From assembly GCF_032191775.1 (NCBI RefSeq), contig NZ_CP132507.1:2877001-2941000 (forward strand): a stretch of 64,000 nt of DNA, in the 5' to 3' direction. Of the stretch, positions 26,427 to 35,574 are shown piece after piece. The number at the start of each line of letters is the position of its first letter. Within the stretch, counting starts at the first letter, position 1. The translations under genes were made by a program, and so were the position numbers. The notes beneath the pieces were generated by a model. It was not told the DNA's origin and did no database searches. It saw nothing but the letters and a program-made list of their open reading frames with translations. The DNA is from Rhodoferax mekongensis (lineage in GTDB: Bacteria > Pseudomonadota > Gammaproteobacteria > Burkholderiales > Burkholderiaceae_C).

Positions 26427-26898
26427 GACTCTCTCCTACTCTCTTAAGGATGCTTGATGAGAAACGATAGAGACATAAGGCCTACCCACAATCATTAAGT
26501 AAGGGCGCCTTCATAGTCATTTTTCCTTTAGCTTTGCCAAAGGCGTTGGCACTTAAACACAAAGGAAAGATCGCAAGACTAGTGTTCGACATGAGGTTAA
26601 TGCACTTCGCATTAAACCTTGAGTGCGTTAAGAAAAATGCTAGTTCGGATCAGCGAAACCCAATGAATCAAGTTAGCGTTTGGTGGTTCACACTAACCAG
26701 CCTAGTACGTTGGAGGTGAGCTTAAGAGCTACTCCGCTAAACGAAACATGTGTCTACATGAACTGACACATCTCCCACATTTCGCCATGGGAGAAAAGGT
26801 ATGCAGATCTGCCATTGAGATCTGCATACCTTCCATTTCAAACCATAGCCTGTCCAATTGGCTCTGTTCCTAATACGTATTGATTTTGTTGTGTTTTC
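26427..26898. other. Intergenic with a long inverted repeat
   Basis: About 470 bases hold the promoter of the 107-residue gene on the minus strand, the inverted repeat at 26796-26832 and the likely left end of the IS1595-like element. No other gene. Confidence 0.4.
26796..26832. repeat. 15-bp perfect inverted repeat
   Basis: AAGGTATGCAGATCT is mirrored exactly after a 7-base loop. No T-tract follows, so it is more likely a protein-binding or element-associated site than a terminator. It lies about 65 bases before the transposase frame. Confidence 0.6.
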
Positions 26899-27930
26899 TT
26901 GATTTTCAGAAGAGAATCGCTCTTGCGCGCTTCTCAGTTCAAGGCACTACTGGCAATGCTACCCGGGCTCAGCCCTGAGCAACTGGCCGACCTGCGCTCG
27001 GAGACCGAGCGTATCCACCACCACTCCCGCGCTCGGTGCTCTATTGATGAGGCGATGGCCGGTGCCGGATGCCCTCACTGCAACAGCTTCAAGTGCGTCA
27101 AAAACGGCACAGGTCGTGGGGTACAACGCTACCGCTGCATGGACTGTTCCAAGACTTTCAATGCGGCAACGAACACGCCGTTGGCTCACCTTCACTCCAA
27201 AAAACAATTTTTCCAGCATGGGGAGTGCCTTCAGAAGGGACTGACCATCCGGGCTACAGCCAAAGAGCTTGGGGTGTCCGTGAGCACTGCGTTCCGATGG
27301 CGCCACCGATTCCTGGCGGCTGTCGTTGGGCACCAGCCCAGAGGGGTGACGGGCATTTTTGAGGCCGACGAGACGTACTTTAGGGAGTCCCAGAAAGGCA
27401 GCCGAAAGCTTATTTCCCCCGAGGACCCCACCAAAACTCGACCACCGCGTCGCCATGGCGGGAAGCCACCCACCAAGGGCAAAAAGGGTAAGGCCTCCTC
27501 TCGTAAGGACCTGGTGCCGGTGTTGGTTGGACGTCTGCGGGGCCAGCCCTATGTGTCAGACCAAACTTTGGGGGCCATGACCATAGCTCAAGCCACTGAT
27601 GCCTTGCGGGGCGTGGTCGGTCCGGGTACCTTGGTCTGCATCGACGGCAGTGCGGCGTTGCGAGGAGCTGCTAAGTCGCTCGGTGCAGCCTATCACTCGG
27701 TAGCTGTCACCTACGGCCCTCGCGTTGAAGAGGGGGTGTACCACGTGCAGAACGTGAACAGCTACCACGAAGGTCTTAAGACCACGCTCAACAGGGTTCG
27801 CAGAGGCGTATCCACCAAGTACATGCCCAATTACCTTGCCTGGACTAGACTGGACGAGTGGTACAAGGGCGACCTGAAGCCCGAATACTTCGTCATATCC
27901 GGACTTGGGCGACAGCTAATCAATTGCTAG
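26899..27930 (+). CDS. IS1595/ISXO2-like transposase
   Basis: An intact 343-residue DDE-type transposase. It has an N-terminal zinc ribbon (CPHC at ~57-60, CMDC ~79-82) and an HTH (ATAKELGVSVSTAFRWRH). The first catalytic Asp lies in IFEADETYFRES, a second in VCIDGSAAL, and the C-terminal motif is VNSYHEGLKTTLNRVRRG. It ends SGLGRQLINC, the usual family ending. The start is an upstream TTG or an internal ATG at about 26956. Its stop falls 1 base inside the 3' end of the convergent YafQ-like gene, so the element's right end must be close. Terminal repeats could not be defined. Confidence 0.85.
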   Translation: MIFRRESLLRASQFKALLAMLPGLSPEQLADLRSETERIHHHSRARCSIDEAMAGAGCPHCNSFKCVKNGTGRGVQRYRCMDCSKTFNAATNTPLAHLHSKKQFFQHGECLQKGLTIRATAKELGVSVSTAFRWRHRFLAAVVGHQPRGVTGIFEADETYFRESQKGSRKLISPEDPTKTRPPRRHGGKPPTKGKKGKASSRKDLVPVLVGRLRGQPYVSDQTLGAMTIAQATDALRGVVGPGTLVCIDGSAALRGAAKSLGAAYHSVAVTYGPRVEEGVYHVQNVNSYHEGLKTTLNRVRRGVSTKYMPNYLAWTRLDEWYKGDLKPEYFVISGLGRQLINC

Positions 27931-28211
27931 AACAGGTCGCTATGGGTTCCCGTTCTAATGAACTTGAGCGTTCCAGTACCGACGGAGCCAACCTTGTCAT
28001 AGATGAGGAGCCAATCAGGTTCAACGTGGCATTCCCAAGCGCCAGCATATTCCCCTGACAGCTCATGGTCGCGATGCTTCTTGTCGAGCGGTCGGTCATT
28101 CATTAATTCCTTGACGACCGTGCGCATCTTCGTCCAATCGTAGCGCCCTGAGCCCTTGATGCGCTTCTTATCAGTCTTAAATTGGCTCGTTTCCTTGAGA
28201 ACTCTGGGCAT
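27927..28211 (-). CDS. yafQ: YafQ-like type II mRNA-interferase toxin
   Basis: A 94-residue RelE/YafQ-family toxin. It has an N-terminal basic helix (TSQFKTDKKRIKGSGR), a central HELSGEYAGAWECHVEPDW block and a C-terminal IRTGTHSDLF, the hallmark YafQ ending with the catalytic His. YafQ cleaves mRNA on ribosomes. It lies 9 bases downstream of its antitoxin gene. The IS1595-like element borders its 3' end but leaves it intact. Confidence 0.87.
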   Translation of the reverse strand: MPRVLKETSQFKTDKKRIKGSGRYDWTKMRTVVKELMNDRPLDKKHRDHELSGEYAGAWECHVEPDWLLIYDKVGSVGTGTLKFIRTGTHSDLF

Positions 28212-28220
28212 GCGTCAGGC

Positions 28221-28454
28221 TCAAAGGTCGTCAAGGGAGACTTCAGTCACCTTATCAGCCTTCGCCGCCTTGATGGCTGCAAGTGTGGTGGGGTTGGGCC
28301 GTGGCATGTCTATGGGCAGGCCCCCTTTTTCAACGACGCTGCGTAAAAACAAACGAATGGCGGTGCTAACGTCCAAACCGACAGCCTTGAGAACGGCAGC
28401 TGCCTCACGCTTGAGCTCTGGCTCAACTCTAGAACGAACATCGACAGTAAGCAT
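28221..28454 (-). CDS. dinJ: DinJ/RelB-like antitoxin
   Basis: A 77-residue ribbon-helix-helix antitoxin: LTVDVRSRVEPELKREA then LKAVGLDVSTAIRLFLRSVV, the DinJ/RelB pattern. It has AGGAG 7 bases before the ATG. DinJ binds YafQ and, with it, represses the operon. A perfect palindrome (28479-28494) sits at the promoter. The C-terminal tail is the toxin-binding strand. Confidence 0.87.
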   Translation of the reverse strand: MLTVDVRSRVEPELKREAAAVLKAVGLDVSTAIRLFLRSVVEKGGLPIDMPRPNPTTLAAIKAAKADKVTEVSLDDL

Positions 28455-28478
28455 GGTGAACTCCTATGCGTAATACCA

Positions 28479-28494
28479 CAATGTAGCTACATTG
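28479..28494. promoter_or_regulatory. Palindromic operator of the dinJ-yafQ pair
   Basis: CAATGTAGCTACATTG is a perfect 16-bp palindrome, about 25 bases before the dinJ ATG. It is the likely binding site for the RHH antitoxin complex. Confidence 0.6.
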
Positions 28495-28567
28495 TAGCAG
28501 TCACCTTAATTTGAGGCAACACATGCCTTTCAAGTCATCAATACGAATCACGAACAGAGCCGTCCAA

Positions 28568-30598
28568 TTACATCCTATCGAATGTTTTCTTCAGCAACTC
28601 ACCCATTTTCTTATTTCCATCTCCGCTCCTCATTCCTGAGTAGTGTTTGAATACCGTCTTTTCAGCATCGTTCAGTACCAATGCAGCGGTCTTAATGTCT
28701 CCTCCATCACACTTAAGAATAGATGTAGCAACAATATGACGCATCCCATGAGCCCCGACACCTGGCGAGTTCCAAAGATACTTTCGAGTTAAATATGAAA
28801 CTCGACGAGACATCGCCATGAATGGCGTGTGTCCCTGCGTAAGGACAAATTCCTCATTGCCTCTGCCTTGATAAGTACCATTTTTGGCTTTTGGCTCTTT
28901 CGCAATAAATAACAACTCCGATGGCCAACGCAAAAGCAGAGGGCGGTGCACAGTAAGGTAACGCTCCAAATCTTTCCATGCGGTTTCTTGTAACGGCGCA
29001 TCGTAGTCTTGCTTATTCAGCTTGGACCTTGTTTTCGAAAGTCCTTTTGGAACGCTGACCCACCAACTACCATCAGTTTTTTTATAGATTGCGCATTTAT
29101 CTTTCGGTTTATATCCATTAATGTAATTTGGACTCCATGTCAATGAAGCCATATTTCGCAACCTCAGTGGATTCGATACAAAGAACTTGATAATAAGGAT
29201 GTCACGAGCCCAAATTGCTTCCGCCAAAGGACTCGTTATTGGCCTATCCGCACGCATTCTTCCTATCATGTCGGCAACCGCCTCCATCGGCTGATTTAAC
29301 TCGATAACAGAACGAATTGGGTCAAAAGGGTCTCGACTTACTGTTACTTCAGAATGAACCGCTGTTTTGTATCTTTGAATAAATGCATACTGTTTCTCAC
29401 ATGCCGCTTTCCATGTCCCCTGAACGGTACCATGTGGCAACTTGTGCTCAAAGCCATCTTGCTGAAACAAGTATCCATTCCCGGGTCTTACGAGCCAAGT
29501 AACGATTGCTAGAAAAGTAGTCACAGAGCGTGAATGCTTATCACCGGCGCGCACCTTAAGCCACTCAAGATACTCCTGTACATATTTTGATGAAATGAAC
29601 CAAGCTAAGGTTTGTGTTTGACACTCCGGAATTCCTGGTCCGGCAGGAGCCGGAATTGACAGCCACCCTAGGTATGAAAAAACCGATGAGGCACATGCAC
29701 CAGCAGCCGGCACCTCAGCGTTATTGAGATACAACCACCAAGCCACGGTTCGATTGAATGCTATCGGCAGGGCTGATAACGTCCACCTTCCGCCGGGCGA
29801 GCGCTCAAGCGAAGGAACAAGGTCAGTCTTGTATTTGATAAGGTTACGCCACTCCTCGCGAAATGAAGAATCAGGGGGAACTTTAAGTCGATACATCGAC
29901 ATACTTCGCTCGCGCTGCAACTCACGATATTCAATTTTATGAACAGCCGGATTATCTGGGTGCTTCCAGAAGTTCTGAGTCGTAGAGACCAATGAAATGA
30001 GTGCCCCCTTTTCAATTCCGAAAAATGACTCAAAACGATGAACAAATCTAAAGTTACTCTTTAGTGGTCGTCGTCCTTTTGCCCATCCCCTCAACATGTT
30101 TTCCGGTATACCTGACTCACGTGCGACCGCCTTAATCGTCAGACCTTTCAAAATAGAAATTACCATTTTTGAAAAATCAGTTGGCTGTCCATTTTCATAT
30201 GCATTGAGTTCATCAAACTCAATCACTGCATTTCTGAATGGCTTGATATCCGCACGAGCATTTGAAATGCTTCGTTCAGAGCGCCCCTGATTTCGCATCC
30301 ATGACGAGAAAACCTCGAGTGCCTTTTGAAAATATGGGCGAAGTTCATTACCGACTACATCTGACTCGTTTAGGTTCAGCGCTTTAAGTAGATTTCTTAA
30401 AGCCGTCCTCCGATTAGCTGCGGTAAATTTGTTTAGGTGTCTATACTGAACTTGTCGCTCCAAGTCTTCCAATAGCACCTGATATGTAAGTTGCTTGATC
30501 GTCATTTTCTTCTTCCGCGGTCTCATTTGCGTGCCCCGCGGCGCCAAAGAAGCAAATATTGGCGACGGTAAAAAATACTTGCAATCTTTGTAAGTCAT
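28568..30598 (-). CDS. Large tyrosine recombinase/integrase
   Basis: A 676-residue site-specific recombinase. The catalytic residues are visible: Arg in NPLRLRNMASLTW, H617-x-x-R620 in GAHGMRHIVA, and the nucleophile Y653 in FKHYSGM. The N-terminal half carries a core-binding region with an HTH-like stretch (TIKAVARESGIPENMLRGW at about 155-173). Translation from ATG 30598 is supported by GAGG about 7 bases upstream. At this length it belongs to the long tyrosine recombinases of genomic islands, not phage integrases or IntI. It is flanked upstream by two palindromes. It may mobilise part of this island, but the attachment sites were not identified. Confidence 0.8.
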   Translation of the reverse strand: MTYKDCKYFLPSPIFASLAPRGTQMRPRKKKMTIKQLTYQVLLEDLERQVQYRHLNKFTAANRRTALRNLLKALNLNESDVVGNELRPYFQKALEVFSSWMRNQGRSERSISNARADIKPFRNAVIEFDELNAYENGQPTDFSKMVISILKGLTIKAVARESGIPENMLRGWAKGRRPLKSNFRFVHRFESFFGIEKGALISLVSTTQNFWKHPDNPAVHKIEYRELQRERSMSMYRLKVPPDSSFREEWRNLIKYKTDLVPSLERSPGGRWTLSALPIAFNRTVAWWLYLNNAEVPAAGACASSVFSYLGWLSIPAPAGPGIPECQTQTLAWFISSKYVQEYLEWLKVRAGDKHSRSVTTFLAIVTWLVRPGNGYLFQQDGFEHKLPHGTVQGTWKAACEKQYAFIQRYKTAVHSEVTVSRDPFDPIRSVIELNQPMEAVADMIGRMRADRPITSPLAEAIWARDILIIKFFVSNPLRLRNMASLTWSPNYINGYKPKDKCAIYKKTDGSWWVSVPKGLSKTRSKLNKQDYDAPLQETAWKDLERYLTVHRPLLLRWPSELLFIAKEPKAKNGTYQGRGNEEFVLTQGHTPFMAMSRRVSYLTRKYLWNSPGVGAHGMRHIVATSILKCDGGDIKTAALVLNDAEKTVFKHYSGMRSGDGNKKMGELLKKTFDRM

Positions 30599-30673
30599 TG
30601 ATCTACCTCACAATTTTCTGAGGCAGAACACCAAATTTGGGGTCGACAGACAACCTATCAGCAAGTAGCCTTT

Positions 30674-30716
30674 GATTAACTTTTGAAGTTAATCTTCAGT
30701 CTCACGCAATGCGTGA
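30674..30716. promoter_or_regulatory. Two palindromes upstream of the recombinase
   Basis: GATTAACTT / AAGTTAATC with a 3-base centre (30674-30694) and TCACGCA / TGCGTGA (30702-30716) lie 75-120 bases before the recombinase start. Either could be a repressor site or part of an attachment site. Confidence 0.4.
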
Positions 30717-31533
30717 TTTCACAGATTTAAGGCATGGGACATAAACAAGAGAGACTATGTTTCGCTTCGTACACGGTATAGATACATTTTTTATATACAC
30801 TGGTATTAATCTAAACAACGAGCAACCTGCTTAACCCTAAATGAGGGCTTTGACGCACATGTTCGGTGGAGTGCGGGCCTGAAATATTCAAGGTAACGCT
30901 GGTGGTGTTAATGACAGGAAGTGGAGAGGTCACGCTGGCCATGCCAGAAGTGCAGCCTTTAGACCACAGATTCGCTTTTCTCCATCTATGCGCATGAATT
31001 ACTTAAGGTGTGCACTGAAGGCGGCGGTGGCACGCAACTACTACGTCACAGGAGCTACTTTCCACAGCTGTAGGTACAAAAGACTAAGCGAAAGTAGCAT
31101 TCAACTTCAAAAGGACTGGGTAAAAGACCACAATAGACAGGATAGGTTGAAGTTGAACTGCACAAGGTTGGTGTGGAGACAGATATTCAGATAACCGCGT
31201 TCGGAAAGGAAATACCTTCTGCGTTTCAACAACTAGCTGGTACCTAAGAGAATCAAGGCACCTAGATCAATGATGTAATTCGCTAGCGATATCAGGTGTC
31301 CTATCAAGGCCACTTACGACCCCAAGCGGTCCTCCGCACTCCCGAAATAGCTGCCCAAAAGCGGACATCCGATCTGTTACAAATGAGGTGCGCCTGCCGA
31401 GTCGCCTTTGCAGCGTAAGCGGTCATATTTCAAACCTACCGATTGGGGTCTACTTTCATCTTTCAGGGGAACCTACACTGGCGGTGGCGGAAGACCTTAA
31501 CTTTTACCTAATGATTTTTGCTAAACCGCGCAC
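30717..31533. other. Long intergenic region, no supported gene
   Basis: About 800 bases between the recombinase and a small membrane protein. It contains one copy of an intergenic repeat (31351-31426). Short ORFs lack signals. Could hold attachment sites or regulatory sequence. Confidence 0.4.
31351..31426. repeat. Intergenic repeat, copy 1
   Basis: Shares 34 identical bases (start CTGCCCAAAAGCGGACATCC) with 58189 and weaker similarity for about 40 more, ending in a GGTCAT block. Confidence 0.7.
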
Positions 31534-31818
31534 ATGAACCCAAGTTACGTACCCGCATTACTGTATGCCTTAGGCACAAAAATTGTTCCCTTTCTTTTCT
31601 TATGCGCCGCCATAATAATTTTTAGCCGTAGAAAAAACGTGCCCTCGGTTACGTTTCTTCTTGGCTGCATTGTGACGGTCGTAGTGCCATACGCTTCGCT
31701 ATTCACTCAGGGAGTCAGCTGGGGACATATCCAGCATTTGTTCACAACTGTGGCATACCTGATTCAAGGAACCGGTTTACTTTTTTATGCGCTGTCAATT
31801 CCGAAAACTTCGGACTAA
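31534..31818 (+). CDS. Small multi-pass membrane protein
   Basis: A 94-residue protein with three hydrophobic segments (about 15-30, 38-55 and 68-88) and few charged residues. Its start at ATG 31534 has no strong Shine-Dalgarno. No family recognised. The flanking regions are repeat-rich, so it may be a captured cassette gene, but no clear attC follows. Confidence 0.45.
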   Translation: MNPSYVPALLYALGTKIVPFLFLCAAIIIFSRRKNVPSVTFLLGCIVTVVVPYASLFTQGVSWGHIQHLFTTVAYLIQGTGLLFYALSIPKTSD

Positions 31819-32089
31819 CTGTTTGGTCAAAGCCTACTAACCTTCATGCGCCAACAGTTACGACTGTGCGTTGCATTTGAATGCCCGCTATGGGACGGAG
31901 TAAAAGACTGCTTCCAGCCTGTTGCCGTCATGTCTGAATCAGGCTGATTGCTGCCCGTCAGGGTTTAGGGAGAAAAGGCAGTAGGGTATCGATAGCTCCC
32001 CAAGCTAAACAAGTCTGCCATGCTCAAGCCGCCGGTCACGGACGCTCGGGTCCGAAAGTCGCTGGAATCAACACTGTGAATTTGAAATT
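31819..32089. other. Intergenic with a palindromic repeat
   Basis: About 270 bases. Holds the hairpin-forming repeat at 31915-31946. No gene. Confidence 0.4.
31915..31946. repeat. 32-base palindromic repeat, copy 1
   Basis: Ends are CAGCCTG and CAGGCTG. The same 32 bases with one change recur at 62242-62273. Confidence 0.75.
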
Positions 32090-33385
32090 ATGGAACTAGG
32101 ATCAGCAAACAAGACCTTTCGAGGTTCTGAACCGACCTGGGCTAACGCCTGTGTTGGGGATAACGGTGCGCCGGGCATCATCGACTACGCAAGTGGATTT
32201 GCCAAAGCAGCGAATGCATTGTTGGATAGGGCAATCGCTACTAAGGGGATCGAGTTGCCTGTAGACATCTTAGTCTACCCAGTTTGCTTCACGATGCGTC
32301 ATGCGATTGAGCTCTTCTTAAAGTCTGTCGCAGAGAATCTGATTAGCATTGGCAAAACTCGCGGCGTTCCATTGCCACCGTTCAGTCACGAAGATTCTCA
32401 CGATCTCGGTTTGATTTGGCACTACGTTCAGAGCAACTCCTTCGCGACGGACGAACGTCTTGCTGTAAGCATCAACGGGCTTGATGAGTACGTGCGCGAT
32501 GTCGCGACCATGGATGCATCCGGTCAGGTCTTCCGCTATCCCTTTGACCTAAACAGCAAGAAGCATCTCACTGACATCGGCATCATTAACTTTATAGTCT
32601 TGAAAGAGAGGTTTAACGAGGTTGAACGGTTGCTTCTTGCACTTAGCCAGAAGACTGAAGAGTTGCTGGATGAGTATCGTTGGGGTACGTTTACCAAAAA
32701 ATTGTCTAGGTACCAGTTGTATCAGTTAGCCACAGAGCTTCCCAATCGCACAGCTTGGTGTGATGCTTCTTTTGTTAGTATCAAATTGACTTTGATGGCC
32801 AAATACAAGTTGAGTGGCAAAGATTTTTGTAGAGCGTTGAATCTTATTCAGAAGCGTCACGAGATGGCTGCGTGCATAGGCATGCAAGTGGCGATACCTG
32901 GGCTCTCACTTGAGGCGCTTATGCGCTTCTTTGACCATTGGTGCAAAGTAAACGACCTGAAGTACGTGATTGATCCACCTCCGCCACGGATTGTGAATTC
33001 GGACGATCTCCACGATACCCTCCAAGACCACGATGCCCTACAGGATTCCGCGAAAGCTCTTGCCAGTGAGATCCGCCCTGAGGAATTTGCAGCAATTCAG
33101 GCACTGTTCGAATTTGAAGGTGAAGTGCCAGTTTCCGAAGCGTTCGATCTAACACACTCGATATATCGGAAGTATGTTGACAGTCATGCGGCTAACCCCG
33201 ACAGATATTTACGGGCATTGATCAGGATGATGGAAAAGGTAAGAGCTTTCGAGCGTATTCTCTATTCCCTTGACCTGTTAGGTCAGGCTGAGGCCTTGGA
33301 GGTAATTTTCGAACGGTATGGGTTGCAATCTGCTCGAACGAGACTCCTAGAGCGCAGTCAGTGGCATAAGAGGCTACGCGCATAA
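32090..33385 (+). CDS. Hypothetical protein, 431 residues, with HEPN-like N-terminal motif
   Basis: A helical protein of 431 residues. Near 63-80, CFTMRHAIELFLKS resembles the first helices of HEPN-type domains, and HEDSHDLGLIWHYV follows. The catalytic R-x4-6-H pair is not clearly present. The C-terminal third contains acidic repeats and a long helix (FERILYSLDLLGQAEALEVIF). The gene begins ATG 32090 with no obvious ribosome binding site. It precedes a trypsin-like protease gene on the same strand by 120 bases; the two could be one unit. Function unknown. Confidence 0.5.
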   Translation: MELGSANKTFRGSEPTWANACVGDNGAPGIIDYASGFAKAANALLDRAIATKGIELPVDILVYPVCFTMRHAIELFLKSVAENLISIGKTRGVPLPPFSHEDSHDLGLIWHYVQSNSFATDERLAVSINGLDEYVRDVATMDASGQVFRYPFDLNSKKHLTDIGIINFIVLKERFNEVERLLLALSQKTEELLDEYRWGTFTKKLSRYQLYQLATELPNRTAWCDASFVSIKLTLMAKYKLSGKDFCRALNLIQKRHEMAACIGMQVAIPGLSLEALMRFFDHWCKVNDLKYVIDPPPPRIVNSDDLHDTLQDHDALQDSAKALASEIRPEEFAAIQALFEFEGEVPVSEAFDLTHSIYRKYVDSHAANPDRYLRALIRMMEKVRAFERILYSLDLLGQAEALEVIFERYGLQSARTRLLERSQWHKRLRA

Positions 33386-33507
33386 CATTTGCGTACTTGG
33401 CTGTAGGAACCTGATTGCCTTAATCAGAGCGGTTGTTACCCTTAACTGCTACCAACCCAAAACGAGAGTTCGTCAAGTCGGATTCATAAACCGATAGAGA
33501 ACCACAT

Positions 33508-34290
33508 ATGACATTGACAACATCGCAGGAAATAAGCGCTAACGCCAGCAAGTTTTCAAAAAGCTATGTTGCGTGCTACAAGGCAGATTGTGAAGGTCGC
33601 CCCTATCATGCAGGAACCCTAACGGGAATCGATCTCGGACATCAAGTCGTATTGGTCACTGCCAAGCACGTTCTTGACAAAGACGAGACTAACCCATGTG
33701 ACCAGAAGTATCAGATATACGCAGCCGTCAATGGCAATTTGGAACAACTAAACAGACTTCGTACAGGAATTCTTCCGCTACCAAACGGCGAACATCTTGA
33801 CATTTCGGTTTTTATTCCGGAAACGCTCGAACCACGCAATATCGTTGATGAGCCGATACCTTTGGATTTAATAATTGATCTCCCTTTGCGTGATAAACAC
33901 TACCTTGCTGCATGTGGTTTTCCACATAGGAAGAACGAAAGGAAAGGAAATCGGATATCAAATAAACCTTACGGCTACTTTGGCGAGTATGCAAACTCTG
34001 TAGTGACAGAAGCAGCTGGATACGATCCTCTCTTCCATTTTTCAATCAAAATCAATCTAAAAAAAGTCTATCGTGGAGATCTCAAGGAGGTGATTGCACC
34101 AAACCCCCAAGGAATAAGCGGCGGTCCAGTCCTCCTCGTCCACGACTTCAAAAGTACAAGTCAGATAGAGCCGAAGTTGGCAGGTATTGTTATTGCGCGT
34201 GATAAGAGATCAAGCGCGTTGGTGTGCGTGCGAGCGGACATCGTCAAAGAAATTGCACTTAATATTTTTCCGGTTACACCTATTAAATAG
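33508..34290 (+). CDS. Trypsin-like serine protease
   Basis: A 260-residue protease with the catalytic triad in order: H54 in VTAKHVLD, D98 in GEHLDISVF and S204 in PQGISGGPVLL. There is no signal peptide, so it is probably cytoplasmic. Intracellular trypsin-like proteases are common effectors or regulators in anti-phage systems, activated through a sensor partner. The adjacent upstream 431-residue gene could be that partner. A 120-base gap separates them. Substrate is not known. Confidence 0.8.
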   Translation: MTLTTSQEISANASKFSKSYVACYKADCEGRPYHAGTLTGIDLGHQVVLVTAKHVLDKDETNPCDQKYQIYAAVNGNLEQLNRLRTGILPLPNGEHLDISVFIPETLEPRNIVDEPIPLDLIIDLPLRDKHYLAACGFPHRKNERKGNRISNKPYGYFGEYANSVVTEAAGYDPLFHFSIKINLKKVYRGDLKEVIAPNPQGISGGPVLLVHDFKSTSQIEPKLAGIVIARDKRSSALVCVRADIVKEIALNIFPVTPIK

Positions 34291-34567
34291 GGTATGTACG
34301 CTTGGATGCCTCGGAACTGCGAACGTTTTTGCACCTTAAGGAATGTTGAAAAAAGCACCTGAAATACACCCGATTTCGTAGACACGTTTCGAGCTCCAAA
34401 GTTCGGGACCACTTTAGTAACAGTCAGTCGCCAAAGACCTTACCTGCCCTAATCTATTCCAATTACTCAAAATTGGTGCCCTTTGCGCGTGTAAGTGCAA
34501 CATTAACCGGCACCGTCGACATCCCAGTTTCCTCAGTATGTTCAATACACAAGAGCTTTTGAAGGCA
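34291..34567. other. Intergenic, no gene seen
   Basis: About 280 bases between convergent genes; no strong terminator was evident. Confidence 0.35.
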
Positions 34568-35398
34568 TCAGGGCACAGACGGTATCTGTTTCGGGCAGAG
34601 TGCGTTAAACCATCTACACAGGCGCGGCACATCATCCCCCGGCTGCCGCAGCGCATCTGCTCGAAGAATTGAGTCCGCTGATACTATCGATACGTGCCGG
34701 CCAGGCTCTACCAAAATCGCAGCTTCTGAGAATCGACGCATCCCAACAAGACTACGTGTAACCGTCTCCGTACCTACTGTAAGTGTGACACTCCAGTTAG
34801 GCACCCTAGCACTCATCATTGCTGTACCGCGTGAATATCCTAGCGTTGCAACCCAAATAACCACAATTGGGATCACCACAAAAAGCCTACGAGTTGTTTT
34901 GGTAAACCCGATGCCCAGTCGTGGGTGTTCTACGATCGATAAGGATAGAGTGCCCCACGCGAAGAGAGCAAGGAAAAATATCCCTTGTTCTGATGTACTC
35001 AAGAAAAATTCCACAGCAATTCCAGTGGGGATGAGAACCATAAATATTATTTGTGGTCCTCGCCGAAAGAAGCGCATGAAGCGGGGGTTTCGTGAGCTAG
35101 CAATAAGCTCTTCTTCGGATAATCCACCTTCAACTCTACGCATTAACATTTCGTAGGCCGCGAAACCACCAATGTACAAAAGAGCCTTTGGGACCCACAC
35201 GATTGCGCTTCTAACATGATCGGAAAGTGTGGAAGGCAATTCCTCGAATGTCAGTCCAAGTGCATATAAAAAACTTAGATCATAGGCAGTGGAAAGAACG
35301 AGTAGCGCGGACGTGAAGACGCTTACGAACTTACCTAGGTCCTCGACAAGCTTCCACAAATGGGAAGCACCGCTATCGTTGAATGATACCTGTGTCAT
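34568..35398 (-). CDS. Multi-pass membrane protein downstream of the ubiquitin-like gene cluster
   Basis: A 276-residue protein with about five hydrophobic segments (roughly 24-45, 66-85, 115-132, 138-155 and 172-190) and a soluble C-terminal part of strands (SVTLTVGTETVTRSLVG). It lies 176 bases downstream of the Ntn-hydrolase-like gene on the same strand, so it may belong to the same series, for instance as membrane anchor or effector. No family recognised. A pore or membrane-disrupting effector is possible but not shown. Confidence 0.55.
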   Translation of the reverse strand: MTQVSFNDSGASHLWKLVEDLGKFVSVFTSALLVLSTAYDLSFLYALGLTFEELPSTLSDHVRSAIVWVPKALLYIGGFAAYEMLMRRVEGGLSEEELIASSRNPRFMRFFRRGPQIIFMVLIPTGIAVEFFLSTSEQGIFFLALFAWGTLSLSIVEHPRLGIGFTKTTRRLFVVIPIVVIWVATLGYSRGTAMMSARVPNWSVTLTVGTETVTRSLVGMRRFSEAAILVEPGRHVSIVSADSILRADALRQPGDDVPRLCRWFNALCPKQIPSVP

Positions 35399-35574
35399 AT
35401 AACTTCTGACTGAAAAAAATGGAGCTTAATGTGCATATTTAATCCAAAAAACACGCGTCTTCTCATCGACAAATCAACCTTGTATCTTGATAGTGTTTGA
35501 TTGCCTTGGCAAACAACCTGCGTTCAACTCACTACGCATTGCTCAACTATAGGAATGCGTTCGATTTCTATACT

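Noticed and set aside
30988-31194. 68-residue plus-strand frame in the region after the recombinase
   Set aside because: Composition is unlike the neighbouring genes and no start signal is present.
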